A DNA stretch of 64,000 bases, taken from assembly GCA_003243275.1 (NCBI GenBank), contig QFQR01000001.1, positions 682,001-746,000 of the forward strand. The letters are read 5' to 3'. The translations under genes and the position numbers were made by a program. The notes under the pieces are model-generated. The model worked only from the letters and a program-made list of their open reading frames with translations. It was not told the DNA's origin and did not search any database. Each line of letters opens with the position of its first letter. Within the stretch, counting starts at the first letter, position 1. Source of the DNA: Leifsonia xyli. GTDB lineage: Bacteria > Actinomycetota > Actinomycetes > Actinomycetales > Microbacteriaceae. Positions 39,680 to 49,181 of this stretch are shown here, piece by piece.

Positions 39680-40741
39680 ATGAAGATCCAGAACGCGTTC
39701 CGGGTGGGGCTCTTCGGCGGGCTCGGGGTGCTCGTCGCGGTCGTCATCGGCACCGGCATCGGCAATCTCGCGACGATCCTCACCTATGTCGGAGCCGCGC
39801 TGTTCCTCGCCCTCGGCGTCGACCCCGCGGTCTCCTCCCTCGAGCGCAAGAAGGTTCCGCGTCCGCTCGCGATCGTCATCGTGCTGACCGGGATCCTCGG
39901 CGTGTTCGCGGGATTCATCTTCGCGATCATCCCCGTCATCGCCGACCAGGTCGGCAAGCTCATCATCCAGGTGCCGCACCTCGTCGAGACGATCGGCGAC
40001 CTGAAGGTCCTCCGGGAGTGGTGGGGAACCTACGTCGGCTGGATCGACTTCGACATCGCGCTCAAGAACGTGCAGAACTGGTTCACGAGCAATCTCGACA
40101 ACATCACCTCCGGGGTGCTCAACACGGTGTTCACCGTCGTGAGCGGGGTCTTCGGCGGACTCATCGTGCTCATCCTGATGCTGTACTTCGTCGCCTCGCT
40201 CGCGGGGATCAAGCGCGCCATGTACCAGCTCGTGCCCGCATCCAAGCGCGAGAAGTTCATCGACATCTCCGAGCAGATCTCCACCTCGGTCGGACGCTAC
40301 GTCGTCGGGCAGGTCGCGCTGGGAGCCTGCAACGGCATCCTGAGCTTCCTGTTCCTCACCGTGCTCGGCTGGATCCTCGGCAACCCGATCGACTACGCGG
40401 CTCTGCTCGCCTTCATCGCCTTCCTGTTCTCGCTCGTTCCGCTCGTCGGAACCATCACGGGCTCGGTCATCATCACCTCGCTCGTCTGGCTGTTCGACGG
40501 CTGGCCCGCGGTGCTCATCGTCGGCATCTGGTACCTGATCTACATGCAGGTCGAGGCATACCTGCTGAGCCCGAACATCATGAACCGGGCCGTCAAGGTT
40601 CCGGGGGTGGTCGTCGTGATCGCGGCGCTCGCCGGCGGAACGCTGCTCGGCATCCTCGGCGCGCTCGTCGCGATCCCGGTGGCGGCATCGATCCTGATCA
40701 TCTTCAAGCAGGTCATCATCCCCCGCCAGAACGAGCTCTGA
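39680..40741 (+). CDS. AI-2E family permease (PerM/TqsA-like)
   Basis: 353 residues with about eight membrane helices in the PF01594 pattern: ALFLALGVDPAVSSLERKKVPRPLAI near the N terminus, an extracellular amphipathic region (about 95-150), RYVVGQVALGACNGILSFLF, and the C-terminal FLFSLVPLVGTITGSVIIT and GALVAIPVAASILI. Members export varied substrates (Na+/H+, signals); the substrate cannot be assigned. ATG 39680 is preceded by GGGAGGGG. Confidence 0.85.
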   Translation: MKIQNAFRVGLFGGLGVLVAVVIGTGIGNLATILTYVGAALFLALGVDPAVSSLERKKVPRPLAIVIVLTGILGVFAGFIFAIIPVIADQVGKLIIQVPHLVETIGDLKVLREWWGTYVGWIDFDIALKNVQNWFTSNLDNITSGVLNTVFTVVSGVFGGLIVLILMLYFVASLAGIKRAMYQLVPASKREKFIDISEQISTSVGRYVVGQVALGACNGILSFLFLTVLGWILGNPIDYAALLAFIAFLFSLVPLVGTITGSVIITSLVWLFDGWPAVLIVGIWYLIYMQVEAYLLSPNIMNRAVKVPGVVVVIAALAGGTLLGILGALVAIPVAASILIIFKQVIIPRQNEL

Positions 40742-40747
40742 TCCGCG

Positions 40748-41467
40748 CTACGGCACCGGCCACTCGCTCGGCAGCGGCAGCGCTGCGGGGTTGACCACGC
40801 GCACGATCTCACCGAGCACGCGCGAGGTCTGCTTCTCCCCCACCCACAGGTGCTTGCCGCCCTCGACGGCGACGAGCTCGAGCTCAGGCACCACGGCGAA
40901 ACGCTCGGCCGCCTCCGCGGGCCGCAGGTAGTCGTCGAGCTCCGGCACCACGGCCACGAGGCGCTTGCCGCTTCCCGCCCAGGCCGCCACCTCATCCGGT
41001 GCGGCACGGTGCAGCGGCGGGGAGAGCAGGATGGCGCCCTCGATCGGATGCTCGAGCCCGTACTTGAGCGCCACCTCGGTGCCGAAGGACCAGCCGACGA
41101 GCCAGGGGTGCGGCAGGCCGCGCTGCGCGACGAGCGCCATCGCGGCGGCGAGGTCGTGCCGCTCGGCGACGCCGTGCCCGAAGGAGCCCTCGCTCGTGCC
41201 GCGCGGTGAGGTGACGCCGCGGAAGTTGAAGCGCAGCACCGCGAGCTCGGCGAGCGCGGGCAGCCGCGCAGCCGCCTTGCGGATGATGTGCGAGTCCATG
41301 AAGCCGCCGTGCGTCGGCAGCGGGTGCAGGCACACGAGCGTCGCCACGGGATCCGCCGTCTCGGGGATCGCGAGCTCGCCGACGAGCGTGAGCCCATCGG
41401 CGGTGCGGAGCTCGATCTCCTCCCGGAAGGCGGGCAGCTCGACGCCTCCGCTGATGGTGACGCTCAT
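40748..41467 (-). CDS. Alpha/beta hydrolase
   Basis: 239 residues of the dienelactone-hydrolase/YfbK-like alpha/beta type. LVCLHPLPTHGGFMDSH gives the oxyanion HxP region, VLRFNFRGVTSPRG the strand-3 motif, VGWSFGTEVALKYG the GxSxG-type nucleophile elbow (Ser in GWSFG), VVPELDDYL the acid region and GGKHLWVG the catalytic His. Cytosolic; substrate unknown. The start overlaps the stop of the upstream zinc protein gene (ATGA). Confidence 0.85.
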   Translation of the reverse strand: MSVTISGGVELPAFREEIELRTADGLTLVGELAIPETADPVATLVCLHPLPTHGGFMDSHIIRKAAARLPALAELAVLRFNFRGVTSPRGTSEGSFGHGVAERHDLAAAMALVAQRGLPHPWLVGWSFGTEVALKYGLEHPIEGAILLSPPLHRAAPDEVAAWAGSGKRLVAVVPELDDYLRPAEAAERFAVVPELELVAVEGGKHLWVGEKQTSRVLGEIVRVVNPAALPLPSEWPVP

Positions 41468-41757
41468 GTGCGGATCCTCCAGCAGTGGCTGTGCCAGTGC
41501 CGGCGGGAGGCGAGATCGTCCTCCTCGCCGAACAGCCCGTCCGCCCGCCAGGCGACCAGGTGGGAGGTGCCGACCGCGATCGCGAGACCGCATCCGGGGC
41601 AGATGTACTCCTTGACGGCGGCGGCGGCGCTCTGCGGTTGCACGTTCCAGCTGCCGTCGCGGCGCACCTCGGTGTGCTTCATGCCCCCGAGGATGCGCTC
41701 CACGTCGAGCGGTTCCGGGTCGGCGTCGCGGCGACGGGGGCGACGCGACGGAGACAT
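41464..41757 (-). CDS. Small zinc-ribbon-like actinobacterial protein
   Basis: 97 residues. The basic N terminus (RRPRRR) is followed by a conserved block with ICPGCGLAI and, 35 residues later, RRHWHSHCW: two Cys plus Cys/His ligands for one zinc. Proteins of this size and motif are widespread in actinobacteria, often labelled ATP/GTP-binding without evidence. TAGACT lies 6 nt before the ATG; translation is coupled to the downstream hydrolase. Confidence 0.8.
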   Translation of the reverse strand: MSPSRRPRRRDADPEPLDVERILGGMKHTEVRRDGSWNVQPQSAAAAVKEYICPGCGLAIAVGTSHLVAWRADGLFGEEDDLASRRHWHSHCWRIRT

Positions 41758-41763
41758 GCTCCG

Positions 41764-41769
41764 AGTCTA
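41764..41769 (-). promoter_or_regulatory. -10-like element of the zinc-protein/hydrolase pair
   Basis: Minus-strand TAGACT, 6 nt before ATG 41757; overlaps the last bases before the CPA1 stop. Confidence 0.42.
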
Positions 41770-41773
41770 CGAG

Positions 41774-43531
41774 TCACTCCTGGGTGCGGCCGCCGGTGTC
41801 GATCTGCTGCAGCCGCGCCTCCTCGAGGTCGAGCAGCGTCTGCGCGCGCTGCAGGATGCGGGAGGGGTAGGTGCCGCGCGACCGGGCGTCGAGCAGCACC
41901 GAGCGCTCAGCCGCGAGCACCTCGCGGCGCAGCGAGCGGTACTGCTGGTGCGGCGCGTTCGCCAGCGCGTCATCCTGGACGGCGTTCTCGGCGCGCTCCC
42001 ACGCCGCCTGCACCGCGAGCAGGGTGTCGTCCCGCACGCGTTGCACGACATCCGCATCGACCTGGACGCCTTCGACGCTCACCTCCTCACCGTCGAGCAC
42101 CGCGATGCCCGCCGTCGACATCTCCTCGAGCAGCGCCGCCAGCTCGCGGCGATCGGCGGCGCGATCACTGCCCCGGATGCCTGTCCACCGGATGATCCAG
42201 GGAAGGGTGCCGCCCTGCAGGAGCAAGGTGACGATGGCGACCGTGAAGGCGATCAGCACGAGCTGCTCGTAGTAGGGGGTGGTGCGCGGCAGCGATTGGG
42301 CGGCGGCGAGCGTGACCACCCCGCGCATCCCGGCCCAGCCGAGCACGATGCCGCCGCGCCAGCCGAGCCCCTCCGCCTGCAGTTGCGCGAGATCGTTGCG
42401 GCGGCGATCGATGCGCCGCTCCACCCCGGCCCGCCGCCGTTCGAAGCGCTCCCCGCGTCCCGACATGCCCTGCACGCGGTCGAGGGCGCGCGCGAGCATG
42501 CCCTCCTGCTCCGCGGAGCGCTGCTCCTGCCGACGCATGAGGAAGATCAGCGGCCAGACGAACACGTAGCGGATGACGATGAGCAGCCCCGTCATGAGCA
42601 GGCCGAGCAGCAGGGCGTCCCGCACAGACAGCTCGTCTTCGCGCACGTCGGAGATGATCGTGAAGATCTGCGCCCCCATGAGCAGGAAGACGCCGTTCTC
42701 GAGCACGAACTGCAGCGTGCGCCAGTTGAAGCGCTCCGAGATGCGGGATTGCGCGGAGAAGGCCTTCGCGCTCTGATGACCGCTGTAGAGGCCGGCCGCG
42801 ACGACCGAGATGACACCGGAGCCGTGCAGCTCCTCCGCGGGGATGAACGCGATGAACGGCACGGCGAACGAGATCGCCGTGTCGAGCATCGGATTGTCGA
42901 GCCGCTTGCGCACCCACACGGCCGCGACCCCCACGACGACGCCGATCGCGATCGCCACCAGCACGGCGTAGAAGAACTGCCCGATGGCGTTCCAGGCGAT
43001 CACGTCGGCCCCGGATGCCGTGACCGCGGTCGCCGCGATCGCCGTGCGCAGCAGCACGAGCGCGGTCGCGTCGTTGACGAGCCCCTCGCCCTCGAGGATC
43101 GACACGAGCCGGGCAGGCAACCCCATCCGCTTGGCGATCGAGGTGGCCGCCACGACATCCGTCGGCGAGATGACCGCGCCGAGCGCGATCGCCGCCGCCA
43201 GGTTGAGATCGGGCAGCAGCATGAAGAGCACGAAGCCGGTGACGAGCGCGCTCGCCACCACGAGGATCACCGAGAGCACCGAGATCGTGGAGAGGTTGCG
43301 GCGGAAGTCGACGAACGGCACGGTGATCGCGGCGGCGTAGAGCAGCGGCGGGAGCACACCGAGCAGGATGATGTCGGGCTCGACATCGATGGGCGGAACC
43401 CCCGGGATCAGGCTGTAGCCGACCCCCAGCACCACGAGGATGAGGGGTGCGGCGAGGCCGAGCCGGGGCGCCCACGCCGCCGCCGCGACGATCGCGATGA
43501 CCCCGCCGATCGCCACGAGCGCGTAGTCCAT
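41774..43531 (-). CDS. CPA1-family Na+/H+ antiporter
   Basis: 585 residues. The first 400 or so form 10-12 helices with the CPA1 core: LPPLLYAAAITVPF, ALGAVISPTDVVAATSIAKRMGLP (the Asp-containing ion site) and LEGEGLVNDATALVLLRTA. The charged C-terminal half of about 180 residues (RRQEQRSAEQEG, RRRNDLAQLQAEGLGWRGG) is a cytoplasmic regulatory tail interrupted by two further helices. It likely extrudes Na+ in exchange for H+. TACGAT lies 5 nt before ATG 43531. Confidence 0.9.
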   Translation of the reverse strand: MDYALVAIGGVIAIVAAAAWAPRLGLAAPLILVVLGVGYSLIPGVPPIDVEPDIILLGVLPPLLYAAAITVPFVDFRRNLSTISVLSVILVVASALVTGFVLFMLLPDLNLAAAIALGAVISPTDVVAATSIAKRMGLPARLVSILEGEGLVNDATALVLLRTAIAATAVTASGADVIAWNAIGQFFYAVLVAIAIGVVVGVAAVWVRKRLDNPMLDTAISFAVPFIAFIPAEELHGSGVISVVAAGLYSGHQSAKAFSAQSRISERFNWRTLQFVLENGVFLLMGAQIFTIISDVREDELSVRDALLLGLLMTGLLIVIRYVFVWPLIFLMRRQEQRSAEQEGMLARALDRVQGMSGRGERFERRRAGVERRIDRRRNDLAQLQAEGLGWRGGIVLGWAGMRGVVTLAAAQSLPRTTPYYEQLVLIAFTVAIVTLLLQGGTLPWIIRWTGIRGSDRAADRRELAALLEEMSTAGIAVLDGEEVSVEGVQVDADVVQRVRDDTLLAVQAAWERAENAVQDDALANAPHQQYRSLRREVLAAERSVLLDARSRGTYPSRILQRAQTLLDLEEARLQQIDTGGRTQE

Positions 43532-43536
43532 GCTCG

Positions 43537-43542
43537 ATCGTA
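43537..43542 (-). promoter_or_regulatory. -10-like element of the CPA1 antiporter gene
   Basis: Minus-strand TACGAT, 5 nt before ATG 43531; the shortest spacing of the set. Confidence 0.35.
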
Positions 43543-43598
43543 TCGGCGAGCCATCCGCTCCGTCCCGCCGCCGTCAGCGAATCGCGACGCCGACGAGC

Positions 43599-44261
43599 TC
43601 AGTACCACCCTCTGGTCTGCGAGTTGCCCCAGGCGACGCACGGGCTGCCGTAGCGCCCCTGGATGTAGCCGAGGCCCCAGACGATCTGGGTGGTCGGGTT
43701 GGTGGCCCAGTCGTCTCCGGCGCTCGCCATCTTCTCGCCAGGCAACGCCTGCGGGATGCCGTAGGCACCGGAGCGCGTGTTGTGGGCGTAGACGTTCCAG
43801 TGCGACTCCTTGTTCCAGAGCGCCACGAGGCAGTCGAACTCGCTCTGCCCCCATCCGCGTGCGACGACCATGTCGTAGGCGATCGCCTGCGCGGTGCCGG
43901 GGTCGGGCACACCGACGGCGGGCGCGGTCGCGGCGGTCGGTTTCGGCTTGGACTTCACGACCTCGAAGCCGTCGCGGGCCGCCGTCTCGGCCGCGACCTG
44001 GGTCGCCACCTCGTCGATGAGCAGACTCTGCCCCGCGATGTCGCTCGCGCTGAGCGGCTGTTTCGCGGCGGCGAGGCTGGCGGCGGAGCTGAGTCCGGAG
44101 GGTTCCACGAGCAGCGCGGCGACGAGGCCGATCGAGGCGAGGTAGGCGAAGGTCCCGAGCAGCCAGCGCGGGCGCACCTTGCCCGTGGCGCGGGCGCGCG
44201 CGAACTGCACCGCCTGTCCGGGCGGGTCGGGATGCGTGCCCCGGCACCGATATCCGCTCAC
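43599..44261 (-). CDS. Secreted lytic-transglycosylase-like protein
   Basis: 220 residues. A membrane segment (about 33-55) acts as signal anchor; an Ala-rich helix and a Lys/Pro linker precede the C-terminal domain (about 125-220), which has LVALWNKESHWNVYA with the catalytic Glu, SGAYGIPQALPGEKM and GLGYIQGRYGSPCVAW, the signature of actinobacterial transglycosylase-like cell-wall hydrolases. It ends in RGWY, typical of this group. It probably trims peptidoglycan. The GTG start has TACACT 9 nt upstream and weak ribosome-site support. Confidence 0.85.
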   Translation of the reverse strand: MSGYRCRGTHPDPPGQAVQFARARATGKVRPRWLLGTFAYLASIGLVAALLVEPSGLSSAASLAAAKQPLSASDIAGQSLLIDEVATQVAAETAARDGFEVVKSKPKPTAATAPAVGVPDPGTAQAIAYDMVVARGWGQSEFDCLVALWNKESHWNVYAHNTRSGAYGIPQALPGEKMASAGDDWATNPTTQIVWGLGYIQGRYGSPCVAWGNSQTRGWY

Positions 44262-44308
44262 AGTCGCACCAGTGTAGCGACGCTTCCGACGAAGGTCATG
44301 GGCGCCCC

Positions 44309-44860
44309 TCAGCGCACCGCCAGCATGACGCGCGTGACGGTGTCGAGAAGGTAGTCGACCTGCGCCTCGCGGTAGCCGCCTCGCTGGGAGCGGAACGCGA
44401 CGGTGCGCACGTCTTCGGGGGTGAGCGGCGTGCCGCTCTGGAAGTAGTCGGCGATGCGGGCGGCGAAGGCGTCGACATCCGCGACGGAGTACCCGATGGT
44501 GAGGAAGGTCACCCGCTGGAACTTCTTGCCCGCGGGGCGCACGACGCGGTCGAGGAGCTCCTGCGCGGTGGCTCGGGCGTCGGCGTACCAGGCGGCATCG
44601 CCCTCACGGGCGATCACACGCTCACGCTCGCGGGAGGCGAAGGCGTCTTCGAGACGTTCGAGCGCGGCGTCCACGTGGTTCGTCGAGTACCCGCCCTTGC
44701 GCATCGAGAAGGCCGTCGTGCGGATGGTGTCGGCCGTGACGATCGTGGCGTCGGGGCTCTGCGCGGTGTAGGCGCGGCGGGCATCCTCGAGGAAGTCCTC
44801 CACCTCGTCGATGTCGTAGCCGGCCCGGCCTTTGCGCGCGCGGGGGAAGGTCATACTCAC
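44309..44860 (-). CDS. DivIVA-domain repeat protein
   Basis: 183 residues made of four units with the DivI1A-type pattern R-x-G-Y-xxxx-VD-xxL/F: GRAGYDIDEVEDFLED, KGGYSTNHVDAALERL, TIGYSVADVDAFAARI and RGGYREAQVDYLLDTV. Single copies occur at the N terminus of DivIVA/Wag31, where they bind curved membrane; here the repeats make up the whole protein and no long coiled coil follows. Either GTG 44860 or ATG 44854 may be the start. Function unknown, probably envelope-associated. Confidence 0.8.
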   Translation of the reverse strand: MSMTFPRARKGRAGYDIDEVEDFLEDARRAYTAQSPDATIVTADTIRTTAFSMRKGGYSTNHVDAALERLEDAFASRERERVIAREGDAAWYADARATAQELLDRVVRPAGKKFQRVTFLTIGYSVADVDAFAARIADYFQSGTPLTPEDVRTVAFRSQRGGYREAQVDYLLDTVTRVMLAVR

Positions 44861-44927
44861 CCGGACATGCTACCCACCGTTTCCTGCACATCCGCGGAAT
44901 CGGCGCACCGTCACGGATGTCGGGGCG

Positions 44928-45953
44928 TCAGTGGAAGATCAGATAGAACGCGTAGGCGACGGCGGCCGACGGCAGGATCGAGTCGAGCCGGTCGAGGAAT
45001 CCACCGTGGCCGGGCAGCCATCCGGAGATGTCCTTGATGCCGAGTTCGCGTTTGATGAGCGACTCGGTGAGGTCGCCCATGGTGCCGACCAGCATGAGCA
45101 CGAGACCCATGATGGTGCCCTCCCACCACGGCTGGTCGAGCATGAGCCAGGCGAGCAGGGTGCCTGCCACCATCGCGGCGAGCGCCGCACCGGCGAACCC
45201 CTCCCAGGTCTTGCCTGGGCTGATCCGCGGCGCCATCTTGTGCCGACCGAAGCTGAGACCGGCGGCGTAGGCGCCGACATCGGTGGACACCACGATGATG
45301 AGGGCCGCGAGCACCCACCACTGACCTCCGGCCTCCCCCGCGAGCACGACGTAGAAGCCCGCGAGGAAGGTGACGTAGAGCTGCACGAAGAGCCCTGCCC
45401 CGAGGTCCGCGAACACGGATCCGGCGGGCACCCGTTGGCTGGGGCGGAGCAGCTCAGCGAGACGCCAGACCGTGATGAGCGCGATCCCCGCGATCACGGC
45501 GATCCAGAGTCCCGGCACGTGGAAGAAGTAGGCGACGGGGAGCACCGCGATGCCGACGACGATCGAGATGACGCGGGGAACGTCGCGGCCCGCCGCGCGC
45601 AGGGCGGTCGAGAGCTCCCAGACCGTGAAGCCCACCAGGAACGCCGCGAAGGGGACGAAGAGCCAGCTGGTGAACAGCAGGCTCACCAGCAGGATGGCTC
45701 CGAGGGCGACCCCGATGCCGATCGCGGCGAGCAGGTTGCGTCCGGTGCGCGCGTTGATCTTCTCCTGGGTCTGATCGAACTGGTCGCGCGCGTGCTTGAC
45801 CTGCGCCTCGAACTCCTCGCGTGCGTGCTGGGCGTGCGCCTCGAACTCCGCGCGCGTCTGGTGCGCACGCGCCTCGAACTCCTCGCGGGGGGTGCGCTTG
45901 CCGGTCGGCGCGGGGTTCTCGGGCGCGGAGGCGCCGTCCGGGTCGCGATCCAT
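44928..45953 (-). CDS. cdsA: Phosphatidate cytidylyltransferase
   Basis: 341 residues. The membrane part (about 72-335) carries the CDP-diglyceride synthetase signature near the C terminus: SLIKRELGIKDISGW followed by GGFLDRLDS. It makes CDP-diacylglycerol for phospholipid synthesis. The first 65 residues are an extra soluble extension with 11-residue charged repeats (EEFEARAHQTR, AEFEAHAQHAR, EEFEAQVKHAR) predicted as coiled coil. ATG overlaps the frr stop by one base. Confidence 0.93.
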   Translation of the reverse strand: MDRDPDGASAPENPAPTGKRTPREEFEARAHQTRAEFEAHAQHAREEFEAQVKHARDQFDQTQEKINARTGRNLLAAIGIGVALGAILLVSLLFTSWLFVPFAAFLVGFTVWELSTALRAAGRDVPRVISIVVGIAVLPVAYFFHVPGLWIAVIAGIALITVWRLAELLRPSQRVPAGSVFADLGAGLFVQLYVTFLAGFYVVLAGEAGGQWWVLAALIIVVSTDVGAYAAGLSFGRHKMAPRISPGKTWEGFAGAALAAMVAGTLLAWLMLDQPWWEGTIMGLVLMLVGTMGDLTESLIKRELGIKDISGWLPGHGGFLDRLDSILPSAAVAYAFYLIFH

Positions 45954-46507
45954 CAGACCTCGAGCAGCTCGGCTTCCTTGTGCTTGAGGGCCACGTCGAT
46001 CTGGTCGACGTGCGTCTTGGTGAGGGCGTCGAGCTCCTTCTCGGCGCGGGCGACGTCGTCTTCGCCGACCTCCTTCTGCAGCGCGTCGAGGTCGTCCTTC
46101 GCCTTGCGGCGCACGTTGCGGATGGCGACCTTGGCATCCTCGCCCTTGGCGCGCGTCAGCTTGACGTACTCCTTGCGGCGCTCCTCGGTGAGCTCGGGCA
46201 TGGTGACCCGCACGATGTTGCCGTCGTTGCTCGGGGTGGCACCGAGGTTCGGGAAGTTCACGATCGCCTTCTCGATCTCCTTCAGCGCCGACTTGTCGTA
46301 GGGCGTGATGACGAGGGTGCGCGCCTCGGGGTTCTGCAGTCCGGCGAGCTGGCCGAGCGGGGTCGGGGTGCCGTAGTAGTCGACCAGGATCTTCTGGAAC
46401 AGCGCCGGGTTCGCACGGCCCGTGCGCACCGTGGCGAAGTCCTCCTTCGCGACCTCGACGGCCCGGGTCATCTTGTCTTTCGCCTCGGCGAGAACGTCAC
46501 TGATCAC
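45953..46507 (-). CDS. frr: Ribosome recycling factor
   Basis: 184 residues, complete [63 protein letters not shown] and [17 protein letters not shown]. With EF-G it splits post-termination ribosomes. GTG 46507 has GAAGGAG upstream. Lies between the DUF3097 gene and cdsA. Confidence 0.97.
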   Translation of the reverse strand: MISDVLAEAKDKMTRAVEVAKEDFATVRTGRANPALFQKILVDYYGTPTPLGQLAGLQNPEARTLVITPYDKSALKEIEKAIVNFPNLGATPSNDGNIVRVTMPELTEERRKEYVKLTRAKGEDAKVAIRNVRRKAKDDLDALQKEVGEDDVARAEKELDALTKTHVDQIDVALKHKEAELLEV

Positions 46508-46545
46508 GGGGGCTCCTTCGATGTCGCAGGCAGTTCCCGTCAAGC

Positions 46546-47370
46546 TTAGTGATCTGAGGTGGTGACGAAGTCGATGAGCTGCTCGACGCGTGCCAGCAGG
46601 CTCGGTTCGAGGTCGGTGTAGCCGCGCACCGAGCCCAGGATGCGCTGCCAGGCCGCCGCGATGTCCGCCTGGTCGTCGTGCGGCCAGCCGAGCGCCTCGC
46701 AGACGCCGTGCTTCCACTCGACGCCGCGCGGAACGACGGGCCACGCCCGGATGCCGAGGCGCTCGGGGCGCACCGCCTGCCACACGTCGATGAACGGGTG
46801 GCCGACGACGAGCACGTGCGGGCCCTGCACCCGGGCGGCGATGCGCGACTCCTTCGAGCCGGGCACGAGGTGGTCCACGAGCACCCCGAACCGGGCGTCC
46901 GGGCCGGGGCTACGCTCGGCGAGCAGCTCCGGCAGGTGGTCGACGCCCTCGAGGTACTCGACGACGACGCCCTCGACGCGCAGGTCGGCGCCCCACACCT
47001 TCTCGACGAGCTCGGCGTCGTGGCGCCCCTCGACCAGGATGCGGCTGGCGCGGGCGACGCGGGCGCGCTGCGGGGTGGCGGCCCGGGAGCCGGATGCCGT
47101 GTAGGCGCGCCCGGCATCCGCTGCCTTCGGCGCCACGAGCACGACGGCCGCGCCGTCGACCAGGAAGCCGCCGCCGAGCGGGAACCAGCGCACCCGGCCC
47201 TGACGGTCCTCGAGGCCGACGTTGCCCTTCTCGAGTGCCACGACGGCCCCGACGAAGCCGTCGGGGAGTTCGACGACGAGCTCGCGGGTCGCCTCGAGCT
47301 CGGGGATCCGGATGCGGCCGCGGGCGCGCCAGTCGCCCGCGAGGACGTCCTCGCCGTAGGGGTCGCTCAC
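46546..47370 (-). CDS. DUF3097 protein with Toprim-like segment
   Basis: 274 residues of the actinobacterial DUF3097 family. After an N-terminal beta part ([21 protein letters not shown]) comes [20 protein letters not shown], which resembles a Toprim Glu-containing strand-helix, then [16 protein letters not shown] with an acidic D-x-x-x motif and [15 protein letters not shown]. This looks like the Toprim fold of small primase/nuclease-like proteins; the DxD is not evident. GTG 47370 lies 2 bp after the pyrH stop. Insertion between pyrH and frr is notable. Confidence 0.82.
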   Translation of the reverse strand: MSDPYGEDVLAGDWRARGRIRIPELEATRELVVELPDGFVGAVVALEKGNVGLEDRQGRVRWFPLGGGFLVDGAAVVLVAPKAADAGRAYTASGSRAATPQRARVARASRILVEGRHDAELVEKVWGADLRVEGVVVEYLEGVDHLPELLAERSPGPDARFGVLVDHLVPGSKESRIAARVQGPHVLVVGHPFIDVWQAVRPERLGIRAWPVVPRGVEWKHGVCEALGWPHDDQADIAAAWQRILGSVRGYTDLEPSLLARVEQLIDFVTTSDH

Positions 47371-47372
47371 GG

Positions 47373-48101
47373 TCAGACGGTGACGAGGGTGCCGATGTGC
47401 TCGCCGCGGAGCGCCTTCGTGATGTTGCCGGCCGGCTCCATCCCGAACACATGCATCGGCATCCGGTTGTCCATGCACAGGCTGAAGGCGGTCGAGTCGA
47501 CCACCTTGAGGCCCTGCACGAGCGCCTCCTGGTAGCTGATGCGCTCGAGCTTCCTCGCGTTCGGGTTCGTGCGGGGGTCGTCGTCGTAGACCCCGTCGAC
47601 GCCATTCTTGGCGACCAGCACGGCGGCCGCGCCGATCTCGAGCGCACGCTGGGCGCTCACCGTGTCGGTGGAGAAGTACGGGAGGCCGGCCCCCGCGCCG
47701 AAGATGACCACGCGACCCTTCTCGAGGTGCCGTTCGGCGCGCAGGGGGATGTACGGCTCCGCCACCTGGGTCATCGAGATCGCCGACTGCACGCGCACCT
47801 GGGCGCCGGCCTGCTCGAGGAAGTCCTGCAGGGCGAGGGCGTTCATGACCGTGCCGAGCATGCCCATGTAGTCGGCGCGTCCGCGGTCCATGCCGCGCTG
47901 GCTCAGCTCCGCCCCGCGGAAGAAGTTGCCGCCACCGACGACCACCGCGACCTCGACACCCTCCGGGTCGTCCGGCGTGCGGGGGGTCGCGGCCGCGATC
48001 TCCTTCGCGATGCCCGCGATGACATCCGGATTCACCCCGAGCGAGCCGGCACCGAACGCCTCACCCGAGAGCTTGAGCAGGACGCGGCGGCGCTTCGACA
48101 T
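47373..48101 (-). CDS. pyrH: UMP kinase
   Basis: 242 residues, amino-acid-kinase fold. [46 protein letters not shown], and [16 protein letters not shown] are diagnostic; converts UMP to UDP. ATG 48101 has GGAAGGAC upstream. The 223-bp gap to tsf on its upstream side contains two hairpins, so pyrH is probably transcribed separately from rpsB-tsf. Confidence 0.97.
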   Translation of the reverse strand: MSKRRRVLLKLSGEAFGAGSLGVNPDVIAGIAKEIAAATPRTPDDPEGVEVAVVVGGGNFFRGAELSQRGMDRGRADYMGMLGTVMNALALQDFLEQAGAQVRVQSAISMTQVAEPYIPLRAERHLEKGRVVIFGAGAGLPYFSTDTVSAQRALEIGAAAVLVAKNGVDGVYDDDPRTNPNARKLERISYQEALVQGLKVVDSTAFSLCMDNRMPMHVFGMEPAGNITKALRGEHIGTLVTV

Positions 48102-48194
48102 GGGTGTCCTTCCGAGGGGGTTTGCGGCCGGACGGGCCGTCAAGAATCGTACCCGAGCGCTCCCGGGTCGCGGCACTCCCCCGGATGCGCCGCT

Positions 48195-48249
48195 GAGACG
48201 GCAGTTCCGACCCATCCTGATGCGAGTTTCGGGTCGGAACTGCCGTCTC
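48195..48249. repeat. Intergenic inverted repeat, 19-bp perfect arms
   Basis: GAGACGGCAGTTCCGACCC (48195-48213) is exactly complementary to 48231-48249 around a 17-nt loop. It lies between tsf and pyrH, past the tsf terminator. Sequence unrelated to family 1 but of the same architecture. Confidence 0.75.
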
Positions 48250-48275
48250 GGCTTCTCGGCGCGGGGCGGGAATGC

Positions 48276-48311
48276 GAAGGGGCCCCGCATCCGTGGATGC
48301 GGGGCCCCTTC
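48276..48311 (-). terminator. Strong hairpin downstream of tsf
   Basis: GAAGGGGCCCCGCATCC (48276-48292) is exactly complementary to 48295-48311, 13 bp after the tsf stop. Very stable, no T-run. It probably ends the rpsB-tsf transcript. Confidence 0.75.
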
Positions 48312-48324
48312 GGGTGGATGCTGC

Positions 48325-49152
48325 TCAGGCGCCGACCTTGAAGCGGGCGAAGCCCGTCACGGTCAGGCCCGCGTCGGCGAGGACCTTGCCGACGTTGAGC
48401 TTGTTGTCGCGGGCGTAGTCCTGCTCGAGCAGGGCGACCTGCTTGAAGAAGGCACCGAGGCGACCCTCGACGATCTTCGGAAGGGCGGCCTCCGGCTTGC
48501 CCTCCTCGCGGCTGATCTGCTCGACGATGCGGCGCTCGTTCTCGACCTCGGCCTGCGGCACATCCTCGCGCGACAGGTACGTCGGGTCGGCGAAGGAGAT
48601 GTGCTGCGCGATCGAGCGCGCGGTCTCCGCGTCGTCGCCCGTGTAGGAGACGACGACGCCGATCTGCGGCGGCAGGTCCTTCGAGGTGCGGTGCAGGTAG
48701 ACCGCGAACTTCTCACCCGGGATGCGGGCCACGCGACGCAGCTCGATCTTCTCGCCGATGGTCGCGGCCTGGTCCTCGATGAGGGAGCCCACGGTGCCAC
48801 CGTCGACGGCGACCGCGAGGGCCGCATCCACCGTCTCGGCGCCGGAGTCGGCGAGCGCGCCGACGACCTTCTCGGCGAGGGCGATGAACTTCTCGTTCTT
48901 GGCGACGAAGTCGGTCTCGCAGGCGAGCTCGATGAGCGTGACCGCGGTGGCCGACTCGACGACCGCGACGAGGCCCTCGCTCGTGGAGCGGTCGGCGCGC
49001 TTCGCGTTGCCCTTCGCACCCTTGAGTCGCAGGATCTCGACGGCCTTCTCGATGTCGCCCTCGGCCTCGACGAGAGCGTTCTTGGTGTCGACCATGCCGG
49101 TGCCGAGGCGCTCGCGCAGGGCCTTCACGTCTTCCAGGCTGAAGTGGGCCAT
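48325..49152 (-). CDS. tsf: Elongation factor Ts
   Basis: 275 residues. [20 protein letters not shown] is the EF-Tu-contacting N-terminal module (the TDF-type core appears later as [13 protein letters not shown]), followed by two dimer-like subdomains and [19 protein letters not shown] near the C terminus. It recycles EF-Tu-GDP. It follows rpsB by 29 bp, the universal order. Confidence 0.97.
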   Translation of the reverse strand: MAHFSLEDVKALRERLGTGMVDTKNALVEAEGDIEKAVEILRLKGAKGNAKRADRSTSEGLVAVVESATAVTLIELACETDFVAKNEKFIALAEKVVGALADSGAETVDAALAVAVDGGTVGSLIEDQAATIGEKIELRRVARIPGEKFAVYLHRTSKDLPPQIGVVVSYTGDDAETARSIAQHISFADPTYLSREDVPQAEVENERRIVEQISREEGKPEAALPKIVEGRLGAFFKQVALLEQDYARDNKLNVGKVLADAGLTVTGFARFKVGA

Positions 49153-49181
49153 GGATGGATTCCTAACTGTCTGGGTTCGGA

